Shown: positions 16,151 to 23,549 of the stretch, one piece after another
Position numbering within the stretch: the first letter of the stretch is position 1
Layout: each line of letters starts with the position of its first letter
Origin: an uncultured Pseudoflavonifractor sp.
GTDB taxonomy: Bacteria > Bacillota > Clostridia > Oscillospirales > Oscillospiraceae
Reading direction: 5' to 3'
NCBI GenBank assembly: GCA_947651395.1
Contig: CANSYW010000017.1
Location: forward strand, 1 to 36,021
Length of the DNA: 36,021 bases
The notes under the pieces: model-generated
Databases searched by the model: none
Seen by the model: the letters and a program-made list of their open reading frames with translations, nothing else
Told to the model about the DNA's origin: nothing
Made by a program: the position numbers and the translations under genes

Positions 16151-16192
16151 AAAGATCCACCGCGGAAGCCTCTCCGCGGTGGATCTTTTTTC
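16151..16192. terminator. Bidirectional terminator
   Basis: A perfect 12-bp stem (GATCCACCGCGG with CCGCGGTGGATC) has A-runs before and T6 after. It ends the plus-strand block that begins at ubiD and can also stop the converging glycosyltransferase gene. Confidence 0.93.
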
Positions 16193-16200
16193 TTTCTGTG

Positions 16201-17484
16201 TTACGCCGCCGTGTCCAGCTGGGACACCGAGGTGTGGCGGATGGGCTTCCACTCCACCTTTTGGAAGAGGGCGGCCACGGTGATGGGTATGTAGGTCAAC
16301 ATGAACAGGGGGAAGAGGAACAGGTGGCCCAGCTTTTGAAGGGGCGTGGCCCGGATGAGCTTCCACTCGCTGAGCACGGTGATAAGGCCGTAGAGAAACA
16401 TGCCCCGGTAGAAGGCCACAAATCCGGTCAAAAGAAAATCTCCGGTGAGCAGGAGCACCTGCTCGGTGACCCAGGCGGGGGCGGACAGACACACCAGGGC
16501 CACCAGAAGTTGGAGGGCGGCCCCCGCCACGGTGAGGAGCACTCCGGGGGTGACGGTGAGGAGAATGTCGTAGCACCCCAGCCCCCGGCGTCCGCCCCGG
16601 AAGATGCCCTTGAGAAGGGTGGGGCCGTACTGGGCGTCCACCTGGTAGAAGCCCTTGGACCAGCGCAGCCGTTGATCCCAGGACTGGCGGAAGGAGGTGG
16701 GCTGCTCGTCATAGATCATGGCCCCGCCGCAGTAGCCGATGCGCAGACCCTTGGCGGCGCACTCCGCGGAAAACTGAATGTCCTCGGTGAGCAGATGGTA
16801 GGGCCAGCCGCCCTTTTCCCGGAGGTAATCAGCGCTGACCAGAAAGCCGGTGCCCGACACGGCGCAGTTGATTCCCAGGGCCATCCGGGCGGCGTTGACG
16901 AACCGGGCCTCCCGGAGGAACCAGATGGAGTAGCCGGCGGTGATCCAGTTCTGACCAAAGTTCTTGGAGTTGCGGTAGCCGGTGACGGCGGTAAAGCCGC
17001 CCCGGTCAAAGACCCGGTTCATCTCCCGGACAAAGGAGGGATCGACGATGTTGTCGGCGTCAAAGATGAAGTAGCCCTCGTAGCGGCTCTCCAGGCCGTC
17101 CCGCTTCAGGCATTTGAGCAGGTAGTCCAGGGCGTAGCCCTTGCCCACCTCCACACGGTCAAACCGGCGGTAGACGGCAGCCCCGGCGGCCTTGGCCACG
17201 GGGGCGGTGCGGTCGGTGCAGTTGTCCGCCACCACATAGATGTCCAAAAGCTCCGCGGGGTAATCCTGGGCCTTGAGACTCTCAATGAGCTCCCCGATGA
17301 CCCCCTCCTCATTCCGGGCGGAGATGAGCACGGCGTACCGGTGGAGCTTTTTAGGCTCCCGGCGATCCCTCCAACGGCGGCGGAGAAGACCCACGGCCAG
17401 ATAGATCACCTGATAAAAATAGAGCAGGGTCACGGCGAGACCCAGGATCAAATTAAAGCGTTCCACAAGACGGATCAGCTGCAT
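16201..17484 (-). CDS. Membrane-bound processive-type family 2 glycosyltransferase
   Basis: About 427 residues. It has one N-terminal helix (about 11-34), a cytoplasmic GT2 domain and at least three C-terminal helices. Catalytic landmarks are DADN (142-145), TED (233-235) and QRLRW (271-275), the D,D,D,QxxRW set of cellulose, hyaluronan and poly-GlcNAc synthases. I start it at the ATG at 17484: the promoter at 17529-17556 would lie inside any longer version. It stands alone on the minus strand, so the polymer it makes and any export partner are unknown. Confidence 0.87.
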   Translation of the reverse strand: MQLIRLVERFNLILGLAVTLLYFYQVIYLAVGLLRRRWRDRREPKKLHRYAVLISARNEEGVIGELIESLKAQDYPAELLDIYVVADNCTDRTAPVAKAAGAAVYRRFDRVEVGKGYALDYLLKCLKRDGLESRYEGYFIFDADNIVDPSFVREMNRVFDRGGFTAVTGYRNSKNFGQNWITAGYSIWFLREARFVNAARMALGINCAVSGTGFLVSADYLREKGGWPYHLLTEDIQFSAECAAKGLRIGYCGGAMIYDEQPTSFRQSWDQRLRWSKGFYQVDAQYGPTLLKGIFRGGRRGLGCYDILLTVTPGVLLTVAGAALQLLVALVCLSAPAWVTEQVLLLTGDFLLTGFVAFYRGMFLYGLITVLSEWKLIRATPLQKLGHLFLFPLFMLTYIPITVAALFQKVEWKPIRHTSVSQLDTAA

Positions 17485-17528
17485 GAAAATCCCATTCCTC
17501 TCTCTGCGTTTTCTCTTTGTCAAACCCG

Positions 17529-17556
17529 ATTTTAGCATGGTTTCCCGAGAAAGCAA
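17529..17556 (-). promoter_or_regulatory. Promoter for the membrane glycosyltransferase
   Basis: On the minus strand TTGCTT (17556-17551), a 16-bp spacer and TAAAAT (17534-17529). It gives a leader of roughly 40 nt before the chosen ATG. Confidence 0.6.
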
Positions 17557-17643
17557 GGGGCCGAAAGGGGATTTAAGGGAATGTTAAGAAAGGTTTTCAG
17601 AAAGGTTCATTTTTCCTTTTGCCCCAATGATTTTTGGCAAAAA

Positions 17644-17682
17644 GAAGAAGCTGTCGACAGCGCTTTTGTCGACAGCTTCTTT
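17644..17682 (-). terminator. Terminator after argS
   Basis: The stem GAAGCTGTCGAC / GTCGACAGCTTC encloses an 8-10 nt loop. On the minus strand a T/C-rich tail follows (TTCTTCTTTTT). It lies just downstream of the argS stop codon. Confidence 0.8.
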
Positions 17683-17688
17683 CGTGGA

Positions 17689-19443
17689 TCACATCTTCTC
17701 CGGGGCGGTGACGCCGATGAGGTTCAGACCGTTTTCCAGCACACTGCGGGTGGCGTCGGCCAGCTTGAGCCGGGCCCGGGCCACGTCGGGGGTCTCCCCC
17801 TTGATGCGGTTGGCGTTGTAGAACCGGTGGAAATCTCCCGCCAGGGAGATGAGGTAGCGGTTGATCTGGGAGGGGTCATAATCCCGGCCGGCGATCTTGA
17901 TCTCCTCGGGGAAGCGGGCCAGGGCCTTGAGGAGGGTGAGCTCCTCGGGGTTTTGCAGAAGCCCGGCATCCGTCTCGGCCGCGGCTGGGAGGGTGAGGCC
18001 CTCCTCGCCGGTGAGCCGGGCGATGAGGGAACAGATCCGGGCGTGGGCGTACTGGACGTAGTAGACCGGGTTGTCGCTGTCCTGGCGGACGGCCAGATCC
18101 AGATCGAAGTCCACGGGGCTGTTGGAGTTGCTGGCGCTGAAGATGAACCGGGCGGCGTCCACGCTCACCTCATCCAGCAGATCCCGCAGGGCGATGGCCT
18201 TGCCCGAGCGCTTGCTCATACGCACCGGCTGGCCGTCCTGAAGGAGGTTGACCAGCTGCATGAGCACGATGACCAGCCGGTGAGAGCCGTCCAGGCCGAT
18301 CCCGTCCAGAGCGGCCTGAAGCCGGGCTACATGTCCGTGATGGTCGGCGCCCCAGATGTTGATGGCGGTGTCAAAGCCCCGCCGCTCCAGCTTATCCCGA
18401 TGGTAGGCGATGTCGGCGGCGAAGTAGGTGTAGAAGCCGTTGGCCCGCCGGAGCACGTCGTCCTTCAGATCCAGCTTGTCCACCTGCTCCTGGGTCTTTC
18501 CCTCGGCCAGGTACTTCTGCTTGAGCAGGCCGGTGGTGTCCAGCCACAGGGCCCCGTCCTTCTCATAGGTCCAGCCCTTGTCCCGGAGAAGCCCCACCGT
18601 CTCCTCCAGATAGCCGCTTTGGTGGAGGGTGGACTCCAGGAACCACTCGTCATAGCGAATGCCGTACTTGAGCAGATCATCCTGCATTTTGGGGATGTTG
18701 GTCTTGAGACCGTACTGGGCCATGGCGGCCATCCAGTCCTCCTGGGAGGTCTGGCCGGGGAAGTCGCCGGCCTGGGCGAGGAAGCCCCGGGCCAGCTCTT
18801 TGATGTCCTCCCCGTGGTAGCCCTCCTCGGGGAAGGGATAGTTCTCCTCCCCCAGCTTCAGCTGCATGCACCGGGCGTAGATGGACTGGGAGAACTTGGC
18901 GATCTGATTGCCGAAGTCATTGACGTAGAACTCCCGCCACACATCGTAGCCCAGCCGTCCCAGGATGGCGGCCACCGCGTCTCCCAGCACGCCGCCCCGG
19001 GCGTTGCCGATGTGCATGGGGCCTGTGGGATTGGCGGAGACGAACTCCACCATGATCTTCTTGCCTTTGCCCTCGTCGCCGGTGCCGTAATCGGCTCCGT
19101 CGGCCTCAATGACCGAGAGGACCTGGCTGAACCAGGTCTTGCCCAGGGTGAAGTTGAGAAAGCCGGGGCCGGCGATCTCCACCTTGTCAAAGAAGCTTCC
19201 CTGAAGCTCCATGTGATCCACCAGGGCCTGGGCGACGGCCCGGGGGTTTTTGCCCAGGGCCTTGGCCCCCGCCAGGGCGAAGGAGGAGGCGTAGTCGCCG
19301 TGGCTGGCGTCCTTGGGGATGTCCACATTGCCGGCGATGTCCGCCCCGGCGGGAAGCTCTCCCGCGGCGGCGGCACGCTGGTAAGCCGCCTGGGTGAGGG
19401 CGGCGACCTGGGCTCTGGCGGCCAGAATAAGGTTGTGTTCCAT
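17689..19443 (-). CDS. argS: Arginyl-tRNA synthetase
   Basis: A 584-residue class I aminoacyl-tRNA synthetase that charges tRNA-Arg. Present are the N-terminal Add-1 type domain, the HIGH-like HIGN (144-147) within ANPTGPMHIGNARGG, and the KMSKS-like RMSKR (408-412). A C-terminal anticodon-binding DALR-type domain ends in LNLIGVTAPEKM. Length is normal. It follows a DUF1934 gene by 2 bp, an order also known from the ywiB-argS pair of Bacillus subtilis, and an AbrB-type gene before that, so the three form one operon. Confidence 0.97.
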   Translation of the reverse strand: MEHNLILAARAQVAALTQAAYQRAAAAGELPAGADIAGNVDIPKDASHGDYASSFALAGAKALGKNPRAVAQALVDHMELQGSFFDKVEIAGPGFLNFTLGKTWFSQVLSVIEADGADYGTGDEGKGKKIMVEFVSANPTGPMHIGNARGGVLGDAVAAILGRLGYDVWREFYVNDFGNQIAKFSQSIYARCMQLKLGEENYPFPEEGYHGEDIKELARGFLAQAGDFPGQTSQEDWMAAMAQYGLKTNIPKMQDDLLKYGIRYDEWFLESTLHQSGYLEETVGLLRDKGWTYEKDGALWLDTTGLLKQKYLAEGKTQEQVDKLDLKDDVLRRANGFYTYFAADIAYHRDKLERRGFDTAINIWGADHHGHVARLQAALDGIGLDGSHRLVIVLMQLVNLLQDGQPVRMSKRSGKAIALRDLLDEVSVDAARFIFSASNSNSPVDFDLDLAVRQDSDNPVYYVQYAHARICSLIARLTGEEGLTLPAAAETDAGLLQNPEELTLLKALARFPEEIKIAGRDYDPSQINRYLISLAGDFHRFYNANRIKGETPDVARARLKLADATRSVLENGLNLIGVTAPEKM

Positions 19444-19445
19444 AT

Positions 19446-19907
19446 CTATTGATTCTCCTTTGTTTGACTGCCGCCGGAAGGATCCTCCCGGACGGTGAGC
19501 TGAAAATGGGTGGCCCCGGCGCTCTGGCCGGCCAGCTCCGTGAGGTATTCCAGCTCCAGCTCACCGCCTGTTTCGCTCAGATCGAAGCGTAGGCGGCGGG
19601 TGTGAAGACGCATGGGAAGGGCGCCGTAGGGGGTGTCATAGCGGCCCTCCTGGGGCGGCCCTGCCCGGAAGACCATCCGGGTCTGCCAGGGGCCCTCCCG
19701 GGAGAGGACGATCTCCTCCGGGGTGGCGCGAAGGGTGGTATATACCCCCTCCATACCGCTGTCCTCTCCCTCCCGGTAGGTGAGGATCAGCGCCTCTCCC
19801 TCCCGGCGCAGAAGTCCCCGGGCCCTGAGCTCCACCGGGGGAGAAGCCTCCCCGGCGTCCAGGGTCTGAACGCTTCGGATGGAGAGGATGACGCTGCGTG
19901 AGGACAT
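19446..19907 (-). CDS. DUF1934 (YwiB-like) family protein
   Basis: A 153-residue beta-rich protein with no signal peptide or membrane helix. The pattern matches DUF1934/YwiB: an early SVQTLD segment, LTYREGEDSGMEGVYTT, then a hydrophobic-strand-rich second half ending in a conserved FQLTVRED. The family is thought to have a calycin-like barrel fold; its role is unknown. The conserved link to argS, 2 bp downstream, is the strongest support for the call. It begins 3 bp after the AbrB-type gene ends. Confidence 0.8.
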   Translation of the reverse strand: MSSRSVILSIRSVQTLDAGEASPPVELRARGLLRREGEALILTYREGEDSGMEGVYTTLRATPEEIVLSREGPWQTRMVFRAGPPQEGRYDTPYGALPMRLHTRRLRFDLSETGGELELEYLTELAGQSAGATHFQLTVREDPSGGSQTKENQ

Positions 19908-19910
19908 GGC

Positions 19911-20159
19911 TCAGAGACTCTGGGCCTTCAGCTCAGCCAGACACTTGGGGCAGACGTTTTTGCCCCTGAAGTGGATCACGTCGGTGGCGTCATCGCAGAA
20001 GATACAGGAGGGGGCGTATTTGCGCAGCACCACCGAGGAGCCCTCTACGTAGATCTCCAGAGCGTCCCGCTCTTCGATGCCCATGGTGCGCCGCAGTTCA
20101 ATGGGCAGAACGATGCGGCCCAACTCGTCGACTTTTCTCACAATACCGGTGGATTTCAT
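19911..20159 (-). CDS. AbrB/SpoVT-type regulator with zinc-ribbon tail
   Basis: An 82-residue DNA-binding protein. Residues 1-47 form the AbrB swapped-hairpin domain (GIVRKVDELGRIVLPIELRR). The tail has two CxxC pairs (C52/C55 and C70/C73), so it probably binds zinc. This AbrB plus ribbon layout is common in Clostridia; targets are unknown, but AbrB-type proteins often act in transition-phase or sporulation control. A strong promoter lies upstream, and the gene heads the DUF1934-argS operon, an uncommon place for a transition-state regulator. Confidence 0.9.
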   Translation of the reverse strand: MKSTGIVRKVDELGRIVLPIELRRTMGIEERDALEIYVEGSSVVLRKYAPSCIFCDDATDVIHFRGKNVCPKCLAELKAQSL

Positions 20160-20235
20160 AAATAACGACCTTCCTTCTTAAAATTCTCAGAGCCTGGATC
20201 ATGTGGGAGCATCGTGGATCAAAGGGGCTATGCTG

Positions 20236-20264
20236 ATTATAGAGCTTTTCTGTCCATTGGTCAA
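20236..20264 (-). promoter_or_regulatory. Promoter for the abrB-type/DUF1934/argS operon
   Basis: On the minus strand TTGACC (20264-20259), a 17-bp spacer and TATAAT (20241-20236). Near consensus. The leader to the ATG at 20159 is about 70 nt. Confidence 0.8.
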
Positions 20265-20411
20265 TCAAAATTTGGAAAATTTTGTAGAACAAGTTATTTA
20301 TTTCAAAAAAAGGATAGAATTAAAAGGGAAAAAATGGAAAAACATCTCCGGGAAGGGGGGACATACCCTGTGCCTGTCCCGCATAGAGTGGGAGGGAAAG
20401 GGGTGGAGAAA

Positions 20412-20996
20412 ATGGCCATGTCGTTGATCTGGACGGGGATGGTGGTCATCTCCGTGGTGTATGGCCTGTTGGCGGGCAACGGCACAGCCGTGGCCGCGGC
20501 AGCGGTGGAGGGAGCGGCCGGGGCAGTGGAGCTGTGCATCACCATGGCGGGGGTCATGTGCCTGTGGATGGGAGTCATGGAGGTAATGAAGCGCTGCGGC
20601 CTGGCGGAGAAGCTCTCCCGGCTCCTGCGGCCCCTGCTGGGGCGGCTCTATCCCGATTTCCGCCGGGACGGGGAGACCATGGACGCCATCTCCGCCAACG
20701 TCTCGGCCAATCTGCTGGGGCTGGGCAACGCCGCCACCCCTCTGGGGATCCAGGCCGCCCGGCGCATGGCGAAAAAGACCCCCGGGGTGGCCTCAGACAG
20801 CCTTTGCATGCTGGTGGTGTGCAACACCGCCTCCATCCAGCTGCTGCCCACCACCGTGGCTGCGGTACGGCAGTCGGCGGGGTGTGCCACCCCCTTTGAT
20901 ATTCTGCCCGCGGTGTGGCTGGCCTCAGCCGTCTCCGTGGGGGTGGGGATCCTGGCGGCCAGGGTCATGGCCCGGCTGTGGAGGGTCAGGAGATGA
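20412..20996 (+). CDS. spmA: Spore maturation protein A
   Basis: About 194 residues of an integral membrane protein with a nucleoside-recognition (Gate) domain; SpmA and SpmB together affect spore core dehydration. The MDAISANVSANLLGLGNAATPLGIQA segment region (about 94-118) is the family hallmark. The start is the ATG at 20412, within reach of GGGGTGGAG; the ATG at 20418 is also possible. The gene overlaps spmB by 4 bp (ATGA). Its presence supports a spore-forming host. No sigma-A-like promoter was convincing, in keeping with a sporulation-sigma promoter. Confidence 0.93.
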   Translation: MAMSLIWTGMVVISVVYGLLAGNGTAVAAAAVEGAAGAVELCITMAGVMCLWMGVMEVMKRCGLAEKLSRLLRPLLGRLYPDFRRDGETMDAISANVSANLLGLGNAATPLGIQAARRMAKKTPGVASDSLCMLVVCNTASIQLLPTTVAAVRQSAGCATPFDILPAVWLASAVSVGVGILAARVMARLWRVRR

Positions 20997-21517
20997 CGGA
21001 ACTTCTGTTTCAGATGGTGGCCCCTCTGATCATCGCCCTGGCGGCGGTGTGGGGGATGGCCAAACGGGTGGACGTCTATGGCGCCCTGGTCCAGGGGGCG
21101 GGGGAGGGTCTGGGCGTACTGATCCGGATCGTCCCCGCCATGGTGGGGTTGATGACGGCGGTATATATGCTCCGGGCCTCCGGGGCGCTGGAGGCCGTAG
21201 GGGGACTGCTGGGGCCCCTCCTCACCCGACTGGGGATCCCGCCGGAGACGGTGGGACTGCTGCTGGTGAGGCCGGTAAGCGGCAACGCCGCTCTGGGGGT
21301 GGGTTCAGAGCTCATCGCCACCTATGGGCCCGACTCCACCGTGGGACGCACGGCGGCGGTGATGCTGGGGAGTACCGAGACCACCTTCTATACCATTGCG
21401 GTCTACTTCGGGGCGGCTGGGGTGCGCAAGACCCGTTACGCCGTTCCGGCGGCCCTCTGCGCCGACGTGGCCGCCTTTCTGGCGGCGGCCTGGGCGGTGC
21501 GGGTGGTGTTTGGGTAG
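20993..21517 (+). CDS. spmB: Spore maturation protein B
   Basis: A 174-residue multi-helix membrane protein with a Gate domain, the partner of SpmA. The VRPVSGNAALGVGSELIATYGPDS region and the following GRTAAVMLGSTETTFYT are typical of the family. It starts within the last codons of spmA (AGGAG ribosome site, 4-bp overlap), so the two are translationally coupled. Length is normal. Confidence 0.94.
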   Translation: MTELLFQMVAPLIIALAAVWGMAKRVDVYGALVQGAGEGLGVLIRIVPAMVGLMTAVYMLRASGALEAVGGLLGPLLTRLGIPPETVGLLLVRPVSGNAALGVGSELIATYGPDSTVGRTAAVMLGSTETTFYTIAVYFGAAGVRKTRYAVPAALCADVAAFLAAAWAVRVVFG

Positions 21518-21573
21518 AAGAGGGGGGGAGGCCGGGGCGGGCGGCATGAGGCTCCGGGGCCCGGGGACACCAA

Positions 21574-21601
21574 AGGGCGAAGCGCTTACGCGCTTCGCCC
21601 T
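21574..21601. terminator. Hairpin between spmB and the aldo/keto reductase-like gene
   Basis: A perfect 12-bp stem (AGGGCGAAGCGC / GCGCTTCGCCCT) with a TTAC loop between converging genes. Neither flank has a real T-tract, so its efficiency as an intrinsic terminator is uncertain. Confidence 0.5.
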
Positions 21602-21624
21602 GGCTTATATCAAACACAAATTCC

Positions 21625-22773
21625 CTATCTGTCCAGCAAGGCCGCCGTTTCCACCATCCGGTCGGCGATCTTTACGCCGAAGGGGCAGCGGCTCTCACAG
21701 CTCCGGCAGCCGATGCAGTCCTTGGCGGTGACATTCAGCCGGCGGTAGTGATCCAGCACCGAGCCGGGCACCTCCGGCTGCATGACGGCCAGGTCGTAAT
21801 ATTTGTTGACCATGGCGATGTCCAGGTCCACCGGGCAGGGCTTACAGTGGCCACAGTATGTACACTGGCCCCGGTAGGCGTGGCGGGGGGCGCCCGCCAG
21901 GACGGTGGCGTAGTCCTTCTCCTCCGGAGAGGCCGTTTCGTAGGCCGCGGCCTCCATCACCTGACCGGGGGTGTCGTAACCCACCATGACGCTGGCCACG
22001 GCGGGCCGGGTGAGGGCGTAGTGGAGGCACTGAACGGGGGTCAGAGCCACCCCGAAGGGGGAGGTCTCCGCCTGAAACAGGCGGCCGCCGGCGTAGCCCT
22101 TCATGACGGTGATGCCCACGCCGTTCTGCTCACAGAGCCTGTAGACCTCAGCCCGCTGGGGATCGATGCCGCCCAGACCGTCCTCATAGGTCTCGAAGGA
22201 AAAATAATTGTCCAGGTCGTCATTGGGGGGCATCATGTCAAAGGCGGGGTTTACGCTGAAGAGGATCATCTCCACAATGCCGCTCTCCGCCGCCTTTTTG
22301 GCCATGGCCGGGTTGTGGGTGGACATGCCGATGTGGCGGATGGTGCCGGAGACCTTCAGCTTCTTTACATAGTCGAGGAAGGGGCCGTTAAAAGCGAGAT
22401 CCCAGTCCTCCTCCCTGTCCACAAAGTGGATCATGCCCAGGTCGATATAGTCGGTGCCCAGCCGGGTGAGAAGATCCTCAAAGGCGGTCTCCACCTGATC
22501 CGGCTCCCGGGTGCGGACATATTGCCCGTTCTGCCAGGTGGAGCCGATGTGGCCCTGGATGATCCACCGCTCCCGCTTGCCGGCGATGGCCCTGCCGATA
22601 TTGGAGCGGACGTTGGGCTCGCTCATCCAGCAGTCCAGAACGTTGATCCCCTGCGCCTCGCAGCAGTCGATGACAGCTTTGCACTCCTCGGTGGTGTGGC
22701 GCTCCAGCCACTCGCCTCCCAGGCCGATCTCGCTGACCATCAGCCCTGTTTTGCCCAGTTCACGGTAATTCAT
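21625..22773 (-). CDS. Aldo/keto reductase-like protein with C-terminal [4Fe-4S] ferredoxin domain
   Basis: About 382 residues. Residues 1-300 form an aldo/keto reductase-type barrel (NYRELGKTGLMVSEIGLGG start, GTDYIDLGMIHFVD, GTIRHIGMSTHN). The C-terminal part has cysteine groups CTYCGHCKPCP and CIGCRSCESRCP, giving probably two [4Fe-4S] clusters. Of the usual Asp-Tyr-Lys-His catalytic set, Asp47 and His116 are seen, but the Tyr position is lost in LDCWMSEP and the Lys position is Gln73. It may therefore not be an ordinary carbonyl reductase. The ATG at 22773 has GAGAGGAG upstream. It lies 26 bp after an Rrf2 regulator on the same strand. Confidence 0.85.
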   Translation of the reverse strand: MNYRELGKTGLMVSEIGLGGEWLERHTTEECKAVIDCCEAQGINVLDCWMSEPNVRSNIGRAIAGKRERWIIQGHIGSTWQNGQYVRTREPDQVETAFEDLLTRLGTDYIDLGMIHFVDREEDWDLAFNGPFLDYVKKLKVSGTIRHIGMSTHNPAMAKKAAESGIVEMILFSVNPAFDMMPPNDDLDNYFSFETYEDGLGGIDPQRAEVYRLCEQNGVGITVMKGYAGGRLFQAETSPFGVALTPVQCLHYALTRPAVASVMVGYDTPGQVMEAAAYETASPEEKDYATVLAGAPRHAYRGQCTYCGHCKPCPVDLDIAMVNKYYDLAVMQPEVPGSVLDHYRRLNVTAKDCIGCRSCESRCPFGVKIADRMVETAALLDR

Positions 22774-22799
22774 GGTATCGCTCCTCTCAAAGGGATGAT

Positions 22800-23231
22800 C
22801 TATCGTTCCATGCTCCCGTCCTTTTCCCTCTGCCGCTCCGCCAGGTGGGCCAGGGTAATGGAGTCCACCACCTGGTTCACCGCCCGGGCCACGCGATCCC
22901 ACACCTCGGCGGTGACACATTGGCCGGCGCGCTCACAGCAGCCAGGGTCGTCCACACAGCCCACCGGGGAGAGGCTCCCCTCCACACAGCGGAGGATATC
23001 CCCCACGGTGTACTCCTCCGGGGGCCGGGTCAGCAAATAGCCGCCCCCCGCCCCCCGGACGCTGCGCACCAGTCCACCGCGGCCCAGCTGAGTGACGATC
23101 TGCTCCAGATATTTGTCCGAGACCCCCTGACGCCTGGCCACGTCCCGCAGGGGGACGGGGAGCTGGGGATCGGCCAGGGCGATATCCAGCATCAGCCGAA
23201 GGGCGTAGCGGCCCTTGGTGGAGATTTTCAT
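22800..23231 (-). CDS. Rrf2-family transcriptional regulator, IscR-like
   Basis: A 143-residue regulator. The N-terminus (MKISTKGRYALRLMLDIA) and the wing GAGGGYLLTRPPEEYTV are standard Rrf2. Cysteines 92, 98, 99 and 105 form a C-x5-C(C)-x5-C set, placed as in Fe-S-sensing IscR, so a cluster is likely. It probably controls its own operon with the Fe-S aldo/keto reductase-like gene. Its promoter is back to back with the aroF promoter, so the latter could also be a target. Confidence 0.93.
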   Translation of the reverse strand: MKISTKGRYALRLMLDIALADPQLPVPLRDVARRQGVSDKYLEQIVTQLGRGGLVRSVRGAGGGYLLTRPPEEYTVGDILRCVEGSLSPVGCVDDPGCCERAGQCVTAEVWDRVARAVNQVVDSITLAHLAERQREKDGSMER

Positions 23232-23292
23232 GGGGTCAGCCTCCTTATTTGTGGAAGAAAGGGAAAGCAGAGTAAAGAAATCGGTTTTCTAT

Positions 23293-23320
23293 ATTATAGC
23301 ACATCTAGCCAAAAATTCAA
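23293..23320 (-). promoter_or_regulatory. Promoter for the rrf2-type operon
   Basis: On the minus strand TTGAAT (23320-23315), a 16-bp spacer and TATAAT (23298-23293). Its -35 is only 12 bp from the -35 of the divergent aroF promoter. Confidence 0.7.
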
Positions 23321-23332
23321 AGAACTTTCCTC

Positions 23333-23361
23333 TTGACTTTAGCGACAAAAAGTGCTAAAGT
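23333..23361 (+). promoter_or_regulatory. Promoter for aroF-tyrA with an overlapping inverted repeat
   Basis: TTGACT (23333-23338), 17-bp spacer, TAAAGT (23356-23361). A perfect 8-bp inverted repeat, ACTTTAGC (23336-23343) and GCTAAAGT (23354-23361), spans both promoter elements, as a repressor operator would. The expected transcript begins near 23368. Confidence 0.75.
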
Positions 23362-23388
23362 AACCGAAGAAAGCAGGTGGATGACACG

Positions 23389-23454
23389 ATGCAGCAGCTT
23401 TGCCGGAAAGGGTATTCCTATGATTACCGCTATTGCCGTAGCGGTCTTTTATGA
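23389..23454 (+). CDS. Tyrosine-rich leader peptide of aroF-tyrA
   Basis: A 21-codon frame, MQQLCRKGYSYDYRYCRSGLL. Four tyrosine codons occur at positions 9, 11, 13 and 15. AGGTGG at 23375-23380 lies 8 nt before the ATG, and the frame begins about 20 nt after the predicted transcription start. Downstream are a small hairpin (23427-23444) and an intrinsic terminator ahead of the first biosynthetic gene. This is the layout of ribosome-mediated attenuation: scarce charged tRNA-Tyr would stall translation and change leader folding. The mechanism is inferred; the frame, codons and hairpins are visible. Confidence 0.75.
   Translation: MQQLCRKGYSYDYRYCRSGLL
23427..23444 (+). other. Leader hairpin overlapping the last Tyr codon
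   Basis: CCGCTA-TTGCCG-TAGCGG, a perfect 6-bp stem inside the leader peptide frame. A ribosome stalled at the Tyr codons would cover its left arm. It is the likely pause or anti-antiterminator stem. Confidence 0.55.
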
Positions 23455-23489
23455 TGCCCTGAAACCGGCCCTGCCGTCCCTGTGATTTG

Positions 23490-23522
23490 ACGCGGCAGCC
23501 CGATGAGGGCCGCCGCGTTTTT
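23490..23522 (+). terminator. Attenuator terminator ahead of aroF
   Basis: Arms ACGCGGCAGCCC and GGGCCGCCGCGT with one mismatch and a GATGA loop, followed by T5. It lies 35 nt after the leader stop codon and 28 nt before aroF. Alternative pairings that break it are CTGCCG (23471-23476) with CGGCAG (23493-23498), and CGGCCCT (23466-23472) with AGGGCCG (23506-23512). Confidence 0.85.
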
Positions 23523-23549
23523 CATTTTGGATCAAAGGAGTGTTTGACC

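Noticed and set aside
13265-16576. Very long minus-strand open frame opposite nhaC and malY copy 2
   Set aside because: Composition is rich in Gly, His, Asp and Gly-Gly runs, typical of antisense frames in GC-rich DNA, and the plus strand has clear family motifs.
22774-22920. Extension of the aldo/keto reductase-like protein into the Rrf2 gene
   Set aside because: It overlaps the regulator gene; the ATG at 22773 has a good ribosome site and the standard family start.
23381-23485. A 34-codon frame (MTRCSSFAGKG...) overlapping the Tyr leader peptide
   Set aside because: Its ATG directly abuts the AGGTGG site with no spacing, and it carries few regulatory codons; the overlapping frame at 23389 has an 8-nt spacing and four Tyr codons.
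23232-23549. T-box riboswitch before aroF
   Set aside because: The predicted leader of about 180 nt holds a peptide frame and lacks a recognisable T-box sequence (TGGNACCGCG-like).
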